A DNA stretch of 64,000 bases. Source: Pontibacterium sp049603715 (GTDB lineage: Bacteria > Pseudomonadota > Gammaproteobacteria > Pseudomonadales > Balneatricaceae). Made by a program: the position numbers and the translations under genes. The stretch is taken from assembly GCA_049603715.1 (NCBI GenBank), contig JBMYSW010000008.1, positions 1 through 64,000 of the forward strand. The letters run 5' to 3'. This document shows, piece after piece, positions 1 through 8,203 of this stretch. The notes beneath the pieces were generated by a model. That model was not told where the DNA came from. It searched no databases and was given only the letters and a program-made list of their open reading frames with translations. Positions within the stretch are counted from its first letter, which is position 1. Each line of letters begins with the position of its first letter.

Positions 1-270
1 GCTCCTGATAAATGGGTTAGGGATCGTCTTGGCTTTGGTTGGCAACAGCCCAGCCCAGTAGATGGCGTGAAGAATAAAACCATCTGGGCGACCATCACGA
101 AAACGCCGATAGAGCTTGGTTGTCACCAACCCCAACAGGCATAAAACCAAAGCATTACCGGTAAAAATGCCGATCACTAGCCCCAACAGAATGGGAGCCA
201 TCTCATCGGCACTCCAAAGCAGGAAGTGCGGCGGGTCATCGATATAGGATGGAATATTTACAGGTTCCAT
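1..270 (-). CDS. traL: TraL, type IV secretion pilus/channel protein (3' end off window)
   Basis: The minus strand from 270 reads MEPVNIPSYIDDPPHFL and stays open for 90 codons to base 1. TraL proteins of SXT/R391 elements are only slightly longer, so just the last few codons are missing. Two hydrophobic stretches (about residues 25-50 and 66-75) flank a basic loop with TTKLYRRFRDGRPDG. TraL is the VirB3-like inner-membrane part of the F-type mating-pair apparatus. It would be the first gene of the traLEKBVA block lying outside the window. Its separation from s043 by a cargo gene fits the s043-traL insertion hotspot of this family. The start is set by the ATG at 270, with AGGAGT a few bases upstream. 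Confidence 0.88.
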   Translation of the reverse strand, partial: MEPVNIPSYIDDPPHFLLWSADEMAPILLGLVIGIFTGNALVLCLLGLVTTKLYRRFRDGRPDGFILHAIYWAGLLPTKAKTIPNPFIRS

Positions 271-555
271 AGTCACTCCTCGTTGTTTGAATTGAGAAGT
301 GAAGGATGCCTTGGGATTGGCAGGTTCAGTGGTCAGCTAGATGCCGAATTCTTGAAGGTTTTAAGGGTTCTACTCAGACAATACTAACAATTGATCTTTT
401 TGATGCGGTTGATATGATGGGGTATTGGTCGTGTCGAGACCAGCTGCCCACTTTAGCAAACCCGGACGGGACGACATGCATATCAAATATTTTTTGCTTA
501 GGTTTTTTCTGCGACCTCGGCAGTGGGCACCGTATTCGCTAATAGGAGAAACTCA

Positions 556-1143
556 ATGCAAATTACTAAAATCATTTCCTCTGCCACGGTTGAACGTTTA
601 AAGCAAAAAGCACGAAAGCTTAAACGTGAAAAATCTATTCCACACACTCAAGCACTCGATGAAATTGCAGTATCTGCTGGTTTTAATCATTGGCATCAGG
701 TTGTACAAGCTAATGACGCACTTAAACCATCAGAAGTGGCATTATCTTCAGGATGTGTCATGGCTTTTGATGTCAAAGATGGTATGGATGTCGATACCAG
801 TGATGGGGTTTTAATTGAAGACCACTTCTTGGAAATGCTTACTGAAAAGCAGCTATTCGAAATTTATGCCAATTCCCCTGATGAGGACAACGAACAAAAC
901 AGGCCGCTAAAAGAAACGCTATCGGATTCAGAGCTTCATGAGTATTTTCGAGATTATTGCTCATTCATGTACTTTCGTCTTGCCGAGCCTCATGCAAACA
1001 AACCGCTGAAAGAAGTATTGGCTCTTATACGACTGTACTCGTTTTGGATGCCGCAATATATTTGGCTTCAAGGTCACCTTATTGATACTTATCATTTGCC
1101 AGCTGAAGACGAGAACGGAAATACCGTAGGCGTCAGGTTTTAG
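556..1143 (+). CDS. Small cargo protein in the s043-traL hotspot, function unknown
   Basis: A 195-residue soluble protein starting MQITKIISSATVERL. AGGAGA at 544-549 sits just before the ATG at 556, so I prefer this start to the upstream ATG at 523. The first 40 residues are basic and helical (KQKARKLKREKS), followed by an AGFNHWHQV segment typical of short plasmid proteins that begin with this sort of lysine-rich helix. The rest is acidic and has no motif I recognise: no membrane segment, no nuclease motif. It points against the transfer genes and converges on s043, with a shared hairpin terminator at 1153-1173. That orientation and position mark it as cargo rather than ICE core. A regulatory, defence or toxin-antitoxin role is possible but nothing in the sequence shows one. 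Confidence 0.7.
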   Translation: MQITKIISSATVERLKQKARKLKREKSIPHTQALDEIAVSAGFNHWHQVVQANDALKPSEVALSSGCVMAFDVKDGMDVDTSDGVLIEDHFLEMLTEKQLFEIYANSPDEDNEQNRPLKETLSDSELHEYFRDYCSFMYFRLAEPHANKPLKEVLALIRLYSFWMPQYIWLQGHLIDTYHLPAEDENGNTVGVRF

Positions 1144-1152
1144 CTCTACAAG

Positions 1153-1177
1153 ATGAGGCCTAACTGGCCTCATATTT
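1153..1177. terminator. Bidirectional hairpin terminator between cargo gene and s043
   Basis: Arms ATGAGGCC (1153-1160) and GGCCTCAT (1166-1173) form a perfect 8-bp stem with a 5-base loop, followed by ATTTTCTT. It separates two converging genes and overlaps the stop codon of s043. Confidence 0.7.
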
Positions 1178-1805
1178 TCTTCTGCAAGTGACTTAACGCC
1201 AACCCCGCCATCAATGCCAAACCGATGATCAGCGACGGTAACACCACCGGTGGAATGGCCAGCGGGGCGAACAATCCCATAAACAGCAAAATGACACCTG
1301 AGCCCAGGATAATCATGCTGTAGCGGTGAATGATAGGGCTCGAAAAATCAAAGGTTGTTTTCTTAATCTTCCAGGTCATCAAGCCGTCCCACAGCGCCGG
1401 TAACATGAGAATAAGCGCAAAGGGCAACCAGACAATCAGCAAAGCAAATCGAGTGAACACTTGGTACAACACATCAAAAAATGCCTGAATACGGTCTTCC
1501 ACCCAGACAAACCAAAAGCCTCCCATGTTCTCCATCCCTTTAGAGCGCAGTCGCTGCTCTTCATTGGGGATTAGAAAATCACGCACAGATTGCTCCATCT
1601 GCGTATCCACAACCCATGATTGATACCAGCCATGGCTAGTTTGACCAATCCAATAGCTTGTTTGTGCGCCCAATTGGTTTTGGATCATCTGCTTCTCTTT
1701 ACTGATGACCCGGCCAGTCCAATCACCGGGCACTAACACGCCAATGGCAATAATCTCCAGCATCAGTGCCAGACACAGCAGCCAAACCGACTTATGCTTG
1801 CTCAT
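1170..1805 (-). CDS. s043: S043, DUF4400-type conjugation membrane protein
   Basis: A 211-residue integral membrane protein with an N-terminal hydrophobic segment (about residues 7-25), a soluble region containing GRVISKEKQM and SHGWYQSWVV, and three or four C-terminal membrane segments (from about 118 onward). This layout matches the DUF4400 proteins that accompany coupling proteins in ICEs and IncA/C plasmids. It lies at the end of traI-traD-traJ-s043, overlapping traJ by 14 bp. I prefer the ATG at 1805 over the one at 1814, because AGAGGA lies 8 bases before it. It probably helps the coupling protein or channel at the inner membrane, but its exact job is unknown. The name is from memory of the SXT gene order. 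Confidence 0.78.
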   Translation of the reverse strand: MSKHKSVWLLCLALMLEIIAIGVLVPGDWTGRVISKEKQMIQNQLGAQTSYWIGQTSHGWYQSWVVDTQMEQSVRDFLIPNEEQRLRSKGMENMGGFWFVWVEDRIQAFFDVLYQVFTRFALLIVWLPFALILMLPALWDGLMTWKIKKTTFDFSSPIIHRYSMIILGSGVILLFMGLFAPLAIPPVVLPSLIIGLALMAGLALSHLQKKI

Positions 1806-2352
1806 GCCAAACATCCTCTTCTACTCGCGCCAGCATGGCTGCAACGGTTGGCGTCATAATCCGGGCTTTAATCACTTGTTGAAGCCGCTTTGTCGTCGTA
1901 TGACCACTGACATAACGCACCTCGATGCGTCCTTCAGCCAAATACGCCATCCGATTTGGACGATTACGAATCCAGGTGTGGAAATACACACCATCCACGG
2001 CGGCCCACTCGAAATGGTCAGGATCACGCAGGCGAATCCCAGTTAAAGCACTGGCAGCAGTCCAGGTAAGCGCCTCAATGAAATGCCACAGGCGTACACT
2101 GTCATCATCACAACTGACTTCTTCATAACTGCCCAAGCCATTACACAGACACAAATCAAAGATGGAATGGCCATCTAACGTGAACGCATCCGTTAAGTAG
2201 TCCGCCAAGCAATACACCGAGGCCAAAGCATGAGGCCAGTCGGTTTCAAGCAGTCTTAAGGTTTCCTTGAACTGGGGGTTATGTTGCTGCCACTGAGCGA
2301 GCATTTCTTTACTGGTAAGTGTTGTCATTTTCAGACAGACAGAATGATGCAT
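1792..2352 (-). CDS. traJ: TraJ-like conjugation protein next to the coupling protein
   Basis: A 186-residue soluble protein with no membrane segment and no catalytic motif I can recognise. AAGGAG precedes the ATG at 2352 at good distance, which fixes the start over the internal Met at 2328. It ends inside the start of s043 and begins 9 bp after traD, so it is translated with them. In the SXT/R391 map this place, between traD and s043, is that of traJ; it is this synteny and length, not a motif, that supports the name. Family members are thought to assist DNA transfer, with unknown mechanism. Despite the name it is not the F-plasmid regulator TraJ. Confidence 0.65.
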   Translation of the reverse strand: MHHSVCLKMTTLTSKEMLAQWQQHNPQFKETLRLLETDWPHALASVYCLADYLTDAFTLDGHSIFDLCLCNGLGSYEEVSCDDDSVRLWHFIEALTWTAASALTGIRLRDPDHFEWAAVDGVYFHTWIRNRPNRMAYLAEGRIEVRYVSGHTTTKRLQQVIKARIMTPTVAAMLARVEEDVWHEQA

Positions 2353-2361
2353 ACAGACTCC

Positions 2362-4182
2362 TTATGCTGCCTGTGTAGAGCTGGTTAAAATAGGAATGCG
2401 GCCTTTGATCACGCGGCCACCTGAAAGCTTGGCGATGTACTCCAGGTTGGGAAGCTGGCCTAATAACTGCGGTGGAAACATATCGCCTTCTTCCTCCATC
2501 AAGCGTTCGCCATGATTGCCGGTAAACAACGCGGGGCTGTCCGAGTTGGACGACATACCTTGAGTTTGCATGATGTACTGCAACCGAGTCTTAGGCAGAT
2601 TGTCGGTAATGTACTGCTGCGTTTCGGCATCCATCACCCGAAGAGCTATCAGGTTGTTGATGTTACCTAACACCTGACGGGCCTTAGCTTCGCTGCCTGT
2701 ACGAGCTGAAAAATCAGCAAAGGTCTGAGTAGCAATCACACAACGCATTTTTGCGCCACGGCCTTTGTTGAGCAGTTGAATGAAGGGATCGTTGACGACT
2801 TCAGCCGCCTCATCGATGAAGATATTTACGGGACGATTTTCAACACCATAGTTATAGCGGTCACCGGCCACAGCCGTGAGATCGGATAAAAGCAACGAAC
2901 CAATGGCGCTGCCAACCATGGCGTCGGTCAATGAATCCAACCCGATATAGGCCACTTGGGCATTGTTGATAATACGGCCAGAATCCGTAATTAACCGGCT
3001 GTCATCCACATCGTTTGCAATCGGTGATAGCAGTGGGCCAAGTTCACTTGAAGTGAGCATATTGAGCACCGGCATCAATGAGGCCACCATCTTGGAATAG
3101 TGGGTTCTGTCATGCTCAAACATACTCAATAGCCCCTCTAAATCGGTATTGGCGGCAACGGGCTGAATGCGTTCGTAGTAGAAAAGCAGCATCGCCATGG
3201 CTTGTTTAGCCAAGGTATTGGCCTTTTCGGTAAAGCGCTTGATCTCCACACTAAAGTTCGGATACACCTGCTCACCCCATGCCGTGACGGCTTTTACTAC
3301 CAAGCCTTCTGGGCCACCTTCCAAGAATCGTCTCAGTGTTTTCAGATCAGGACGCTGAGAAGTAAGCAACAGACCTTGCACGATGTTATTCAGTGCCATT
3401 TGGCCAAAGGCTTTAAATGGATCAGCACCGGTTTCAGATGGAATTAATGCCGCAATTCGGCTGGCGATTTCAGTACCCCGGTTAAAGTTCCTCAGGGGAT
3501 TAAGCCGTACCGAATGCTCTGGAAACCCCGGATGAAAATACACAAAGCGCTCAGGACTACCGGCGGCAATACAGGCTCGCTGTGCATTATCCTTAAGTTC
3601 TTTGTCTCCCTTGGGGTCAATAATAATCACGGCTTCATTGCGCAAAATGGCCTGAGTGATCATCGCATCAAAGCATCGGGTTTTCCCTGCCCCGGTCGTG
3701 CCGACAATTAAGGTATGCCCCTCAGTGTGACCAACTGGCTGGTACACATCTTCTTCTTTGGGCTCAACACCATGAATCCAGGTCGAACCCATTTGCTTAC
3801 CGTGCCCCTGGTTAAGCAAGGTTTGCTTATCCCGCTTTAAGATTTCATAAGCGCGTTGGGCATGACGTTGATCCCACTCAAAGCCATACCCTAACCACAA
3901 TTCATCAGGATGTTTTGCCATCACCTTTTGTAAATGCGACAGCTCCATAAAAGCCAATGGTTTGCCTTTTAGCCCCTTCTGTAGTTTATAAAGACGGTAA
4001 GCCTCGGGCAGGCGATACAACGCCATGCCCGAGGAAATCCCTGTCATCCACCAAAATGGCTCAGGTGGTAGCTCAGTCAGCATTTCTGCGGCAATTGCCC
4101 CAGTTGCTCCAACCAGCCAACCTGCTACTGCCATGGCTTCATAGTTCGTGCGCCAGGGCATCTCATATGCGTTTTCTTTCAT
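2362..4182 (-). CDS. traD: TraD, type IV coupling protein (VirD4-like ATPase)
   Basis: A 606-residue hexameric DNA-pumping ATPase that links the relaxosome to the mating channel at the inner membrane. Short hydrophobic segments near residues 17-35 and 41-55 anchor it. The Walker A motif GTTGAGKT lies at about 165-172 and Walker B NIFIDEAAEVV at about 453. The downstream ATQTFADFSART is the usual sensor region. Length is normal for the SXT/R391 and IncA/C TraD group. It follows traI by 48 bp and precedes traJ by 9 bp, so the four genes form one unit. GCGGAGC upstream supports the ATG at 4182. Nothing suggests damage. Confidence 0.95.
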   Translation of the reverse strand: MKENAYEMPWRTNYEAMAVAGWLVGATGAIAAEMLTELPPEPFWWMTGISSGMALYRLPEAYRLYKLQKGLKGKPLAFMELSHLQKVMAKHPDELWLGYGFEWDQRHAQRAYEILKRDKQTLLNQGHGKQMGSTWIHGVEPKEEDVYQPVGHTEGHTLIVGTTGAGKTRCFDAMITQAILRNEAVIIIDPKGDKELKDNAQRACIAAGSPERFVYFHPGFPEHSVRLNPLRNFNRGTEIASRIAALIPSETGADPFKAFGQMALNNIVQGLLLTSQRPDLKTLRRFLEGGPEGLVVKAVTAWGEQVYPNFSVEIKRFTEKANTLAKQAMAMLLFYYERIQPVAANTDLEGLLSMFEHDRTHYSKMVASLMPVLNMLTSSELGPLLSPIANDVDDSRLITDSGRIINNAQVAYIGLDSLTDAMVGSAIGSLLLSDLTAVAGDRYNYGVENRPVNIFIDEAAEVVNDPFIQLLNKGRGAKMRCVIATQTFADFSARTGSEAKARQVLGNINNLIALRVMDAETQQYITDNLPKTRLQYIMQTQGMSSNSDSPALFTGNHGERLMEEEGDMFPPQLLGQLPNLEYIAKLSGGRVIKGRIPILTSSTQAA

Positions 4183-4230
4183 TCATGCTCCGCAAAATAA
4201 CCGTTTACAATCCGCTTAACTTCAAATGGA

Positions 4231-6381
4231 TTAACGTTTAGCGTGAGCGGTAAACAGAACCGTTTCCCCCTCATCAAACTGGCATTGGTCACTGGCCGAG
4301 ATCCCCCGAAGTAGCTGTCCGGCTGGAATGCCATGCTCATTGGCGACTTGGCGTAAGGTTTGAATCGTGACGCGAATACCATCGGCACTATGATCCACGT
4401 CTGGGTAATTGCCATCGGTCAGTAAGATGGGCAAATCTTTCACAAAATTAACCACCTGTTGCCGCTGCGCGTGTTTGAGGTCTGTACTTGAGTTCGCATT
4501 GGGCGCAATCGGCTTTTGCTTACGCTCCGCTCTTGTGGCGGGCTCTTTTGCTTGGGCATTGGCTGTCTCAGTTCGACTCGGACGCTGTGAAGCCTCTTCG
4601 TTCTGAATTGGTTCCACTGACTCTGCGTCTTGTTTGGAAAGGTCAATCAGTGCAATTAGCCCTTTAGAAATCGATACTTTCAGCAGTAACCCTTGCTCCT
4701 GAACGCCATCATTCGTAGTCACAGTTCTGGCCTTACGTGTCGGGTTTGCGGGATCTAGTTCAAGCCAATCTAATCGACTTAGTTCAGCAAGCAGTTTTCG
4801 GGGTGCACACCAAGGTCTTACGGCATCGGGATAGCGGATCAGTATCTGTTCACCAGCCATAATCAACGCACTGCTGGCCTCTGGGAGCCACGCCAAAGAT
4901 TCAGGGAGATTAAATGCGTCTGCATCGTGCTGGTTTACGTTATTTGAGATAGTGGCATCGTTTGAATCGTTAGGCTTTTCGCATCCATCACCCGGAACAT
5001 TTTCAGTTGCCTGAAGGTGATTAACATCACTGGCATGACGAAGTTCATCATCTTGTTCGGATGATTTTGTCGATGGCGACTCAGCCGAATTGCTGAGTTC
5101 AATTGATGATGACGCTTCAGGCAAGTCTAAATGCTCACTGGAGCGACTCTGAGGCTCTGCTTGTGTTTGCTGTGTTGCTTCCCAATCAGGTTTACTAAAC
5201 AGTGTCACACCACTTGGTACATTCGAGCTGAACAATAAATCGGCCTCAACTATATGCAGCATGGCTAACCAGATTGGCTTGTCGTCTTTGATCAGCACTT
5301 CAGGGGCAAGGCTTTCATATCGCTCATTTGAGGTGGATTTAGTGGCCAATCCTCGCTCAATGAGGATGTCCGCAAGGGTATCGGGATCTCGTGGAATGCC
5401 AGGTATCTTGTCTTTGGCCAACAGCTCAATGATGTCCTTAGCCGCGCTTTTCCAAACCAGGTAAAGATGGGTTGATTGATTGGATTTTCGTACCCAGACT
5501 CTGGCATCTCGCTGATTAACCAGCCATTGCGAACTGGCAAGTAATCGCCTCATGGCATCAAGTAGATAGCGTTCGACTGGGACACCAAGGGCATTGTCGT
5601 CAACGGAAATGCGTTGAGCTTTCAGGTCTCGCTGGACACTGGTTTGGTCAGCTTCAATAACCAATTTGGACAGGACATGCTCTGGATCGGTATTGCCAAT
5701 TGCTTCCAGCATGGCTTGCAAAATTTCAGGGCCCGGTTGGGTTAACCAGGCGAGCAACTCGGGTGTCATCACCCGGTTTAAAACCAAAATTGAAAATTGC
5801 TCGTGCCGCTTGCACCGTCCGTCGCGCCAGCGAATAAAATAGCGTTCAATGCTGTTATTTGTGGTCCACTGGGATAAGGTTTCTAAAAAAGGGTTCCACT
5901 GATAGCGTCCATCTTCGTCTGTAATAGACAAGTCTGAAACAGGCTTACCAATATCATGGAACAAACCGCCTAATGCCGCCGCAACACGCCACCTTGGTTC
6001 CAGCTCTTTTTTTTCAACCGGTGTGCCACTGGCAACAAAGATGATCCCTTCAGCAGCTTGTGCAGCCCAGAAAGCAACTTCCAACGAATGACGTAATAAA
6101 CCACCAGCGCCACTGTGATGATGATGCTCAGAAGCTGGCAACAAATGAACATAAGCAGCCAGATGATCAATGCAGGGCTGAATTAGCCTTTGAAAATCAC
6201 GCAGGTTAAAGCCAAGTACCTGGCGCAGTTTGGCAATTAGCTCGTCTTGTGTAGACTGCAAATCCTCGGGGGACGCAGCTGGCAACCCTTTCAGGAATGG
6301 CGGGTAGCGTGGAATTTCTGTATCCAGTTGCGATGACAGTTCTGGTAGTGCTTTGGTTTGAAAAAATAGGTTTTTGAACAT
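4231..6381 (-). CDS. traI: TraI, MOB-H family relaxase
   Basis: A 716-residue relaxase that nicks oriT and leads the single strand into the recipient. The N-terminal TraI_2-type domain (about residues 20-330) holds the MOB-H histidine motif HHHHSGAGGLLRHSLEV near 87 and an HD pair GLFHDIGKPVSDL near 138. A variable acidic linker rich in Ser, Glu and Asp follows (about 405-500), then a C-terminal domain (about 500-600) and a second conserved tail ending FTAHAKR. The total length equals that I remember for SXT TraI. It is the first transfer gene after the cargo region, marking the inner boundary of that hotspot. The partner mobI and the oriT region lie 17 kb away at the other side of the cargo. 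Confidence 0.95.
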   Translation of the reverse strand: MFKNLFFQTKALPELSSQLDTEIPRYPPFLKGLPAASPEDLQSTQDELIAKLRQVLGFNLRDFQRLIQPCIDHLAAYVHLLPASEHHHHSGAGGLLRHSLEVAFWAAQAAEGIIFVASGTPVEKKELEPRWRVAAALGGLFHDIGKPVSDLSITDEDGRYQWNPFLETLSQWTTNNSIERYFIRWRDGRCKRHEQFSILVLNRVMTPELLAWLTQPGPEILQAMLEAIGNTDPEHVLSKLVIEADQTSVQRDLKAQRISVDDNALGVPVERYLLDAMRRLLASSQWLVNQRDARVWVRKSNQSTHLYLVWKSAAKDIIELLAKDKIPGIPRDPDTLADILIERGLATKSTSNERYESLAPEVLIKDDKPIWLAMLHIVEADLLFSSNVPSGVTLFSKPDWEATQQTQAEPQSRSSEHLDLPEASSSIELSNSAESPSTKSSEQDDELRHASDVNHLQATENVPGDGCEKPNDSNDATISNNVNQHDADAFNLPESLAWLPEASSALIMAGEQILIRYPDAVRPWCAPRKLLAELSRLDWLELDPANPTRKARTVTTNDGVQEQGLLLKVSISKGLIALIDLSKQDAESVEPIQNEEASQRPSRTETANAQAKEPATRAERKQKPIAPNANSSTDLKHAQRQQVVNFVKDLPILLTDGNYPDVDHSADGIRVTIQTLRQVANEHGIPAGQLLRGISASDQCQFDEGETVLFTAHAKR

Positions 6382-6500
6382 AGTGAACCTCCGACACGAT
6401 AGTGTGAAGGTTCTGTAGCAACTGAAGATGTTAGATAGCCGAAAGAAATATGCATTTATCTGTAGTTGTCTTCGTTCTAGTGAGAAAACCGACAGTTACA

Positions 6501-6974
6501 TTACAGTGTGGGGTAAGACAGCTTTTCATTGTAAGACTGGGCATCATCCTCCCAAACTAGCCGAACAACATGCTTTCGTTTCGTTTGCATATGAACAGCG
6601 GCTATTAGCTCAACGGCTTGATACTTTTCGAGGCTTTCCATTGGAAATTTGTCAGTCACTTCTGATTCAATAACTAAATCGTTACCTTCGGGGAACTCAA
6701 TTCTGACGTTTCTTGCAGTAGCAGCACCTTTATTCCAAACCTTAAGCCGATACTTACTGCTGCCAAGTTTTATAATTGATGCACCAAGGTCAGCTTGTTT
6801 TCCTTTCAGAGCATCTTCATTTTCTTTTTCCAAGAGAATGGTGTTTAGCTTTTCCTGGCTTTCGACAAGTGACTTCTGCCTCTTATTAAAGCTGACCGTT
6901 TGCCATGTTGCGTAGCCAGATAAAAGGAAAGCTAATCCAGCTATCACATCACCTGCATCAATAGTTACTGGCAT
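6501..6974 (-). CDS. Membrane-anchored protein of unknown function in the defence cargo
   Basis: A 157-residue protein with one N-terminal membrane segment (about residues 8-26, VIAGLAFLLSGYATW), then a charged helical stretch that may form a coiled coil (about 30-57), then a soluble domain of about 95 residues with regular beta-strand pattern (KYRLKVWNKGAATARNVRI), resembling an immunoglobulin-like sandwich. Its ATG shares one base with the stop codon of the zinc-ribbon gene before it (TAATG), so both are made together. Membrane-anchored plus zinc-ribbon pairs occur among uncharacterised cargo of mobile elements. I cannot name a family. It is the last gene of the cargo block before traI. Confidence 0.65.
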   Translation of the reverse strand: MPVTIDAGDVIAGLAFLLSGYATWQTVSFNKRQKSLVESQEKLNTILLEKENEDALKGKQADLGASIIKLGSSKYRLKVWNKGAATARNVRIEFPEGNDLVIESEVTDKFPMESLEKYQAVELIAAVHMQTKRKHVVRLVWEDDAQSYNEKLSYPTL

Positions 6975-7255
6975 TACTTAATCCTTATATTCTTGCTACC
7001 AGAAAAAGCCTTTTTTAAAGATTTACGTAGTTCGTCTTGAACGTCTTTTAAAACTTCTTCCTTGATTTCAGAAAGGTGCTCGTCAATATTTTCGCTATTC
7101 TCTTGAATAAGCTCATCTTTATTAAACTCTCGGTCACAAGATGCACAAGTCATTACTTGTATTGTTTCATCGCAACCGTCTTCGTATGAAAAGTCTGAAC
7201 AGCCACAAGTCGGGCAAAGCAAGCTTATACTTCTATTGTATTTTTCAGGATTCAT
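6974..7255 (-). CDS. Small zinc-ribbon protein coupled to the membrane-anchored protein
   Basis: A 93-residue protein. The first 50 residues contain four cysteines that form a zinc ribbon: LLCPTCGCSDF (about residues 13-23) and MTCASCDREF (about 35-44), separated by an acidic loop. The rest is a charged helix (EEVLKDVQDELRKSLKKAF) ending in basic residues. This is a fold used for nucleic-acid or protein contacts. It starts 94 bp after mrr and is fused by a TAATG overlap to the next gene. The role is unknown; its place directly behind the restriction operon suggests a defence accessory or a separate two-gene system. Confidence 0.65.
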   Translation of the reverse strand: MNPEKYNRSISLLCPTCGCSDFSYEDGCDETIQVMTCASCDREFNKDELIQENSENIDEHLSEIKEEVLKDVQDELRKSLKKAFSGSKNIRIK

Positions 7256-7348
7256 TCTAACTTTCCGTTATGTGAGTGGCCGTATTTAACCGCATATATT
7301 CAAGAACTAGACAATGCACGTTGGAGTTCCTTTGGTGCTTATTAACAG

Positions 7349-8203
7349 TTAAAGACCTAAAAACCAGCCAGGATCAACTGTTACTTTTTCAACTAACTCT
7401 GTTTTAACGCCTAAACTAAGTTCCTTAAGCTTATCGGCTAACTGATCACCATCGACCAAGTCAATCGGAGCAACGCCATCACGGTTGGCTTCTTCAATCG
7501 CAGCTTTTGTAAAGTTACCTGTAGTGATAAACATCCCACGATCAGCTCTACCAACGGTTGCGCCCCTAAAATCACGGATCTCGGGAGCCCCAACGGAACC
7601 TTTGTACTTTTTACACTGAAAAGCGATATGAAAGCTCATCAAACCGTTGATTCGGGCAATTCCTTTGCCATCGATACCACCATCACCCGTGCGACCAGTC
7701 ACTTCAACATGGATAAAGCCTGATTCTCTCAATAACCTCTGTGTTAGTCGCTCAAACGCATCCGGGCTCATTTCTTCAATTAGCACATGATGCAGTTTTT
7801 CACGCCAAAGCATAGCCTCTTCAGGGGAGTCATCGGACGACAGTTCTGGAGTAGATGTCGTAGCATTAGTCTGTTCAGGCTTGCGGTCCAGTGCTCTAAC
7901 AAAGTTGACAATTTCTCTGCTATCGATTTCCGGTTCCTGTCTAGCTTTATCTGTAAGTGCCCAAACGCCACGAGATGAGTTTTCAAGGTATCCAGCTTTC
8001 TTCAGGTAGGTTCTAGCCCATGCTAATCGATATCCAACTTCAGTTTGGCTACTTTTTTCAGGGTTGTGCAGAACAGCCAAAGTACCCTCATCAAACTTCT
8101 CAAGCTCGACAACTTCTTCGTATATCTCGTCGATACTGCCTGAGCCCCCAAGGTTCACTAATGCCTTTATTAGCGGTAGCATAAGTTGATCGAATGTGAC
8201 CAT
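7349..8203 (-). CDS. mrr: Mrr-type restriction endonuclease for modified DNA
   Basis: A 284-residue protein with the two-domain build of Mrr (type IV restriction). The N-terminal winged helix (about residues 1-85) has FDQLMLPLIKALVNLGG and ends with GVWALTDKA. The C-terminal nuclease domain begins near DAFERLTQRLLRESGF (about 145). Its PD-(D/E)XK-type core is visible as GRTGDGGIDGKG and FQCKKYKGSVG, giving the acidic residue and the QxK motif. Mrr cuts DNA carrying certain methylated bases. The ATG shares a base with the stop of mcrC, so it belongs to the same operon. All catalytic residues appear present. The modification it recognises cannot be told from sequence. Confidence 0.92.
   Translation of the reverse strand: MVTFDQLMLPLIKALVNLGGSGSIDEIYEEVVELEKFDEGTLAVLHNPEKSSQTEVGYRLAWARTYLKKAGYLENSSRGVWALTDKARQEPEIDSREIVNFVRALDRKPEQTNATTSTPELSSDDSPEEAMLWREKLHHVLIEEMSPDAFERLTQRLLRESGFIHVEVTGRTGDGGIDGKGIARINGLMSFHIAFQCKKYKGSVGAPEIRDFRGATVGRADRGMFITTGNFTKAAIEEANRDGVAPIDLVDGDQLADKLKELSLGVKTELVEKVTVDPGWFLGL

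Noticed and set aside
306..542. Frame of 78 codons before the cargo gene at 556
   Set aside because: No ribosome-binding site and no similarity pattern; it runs into the start of the real gene. I consider it leader sequence.
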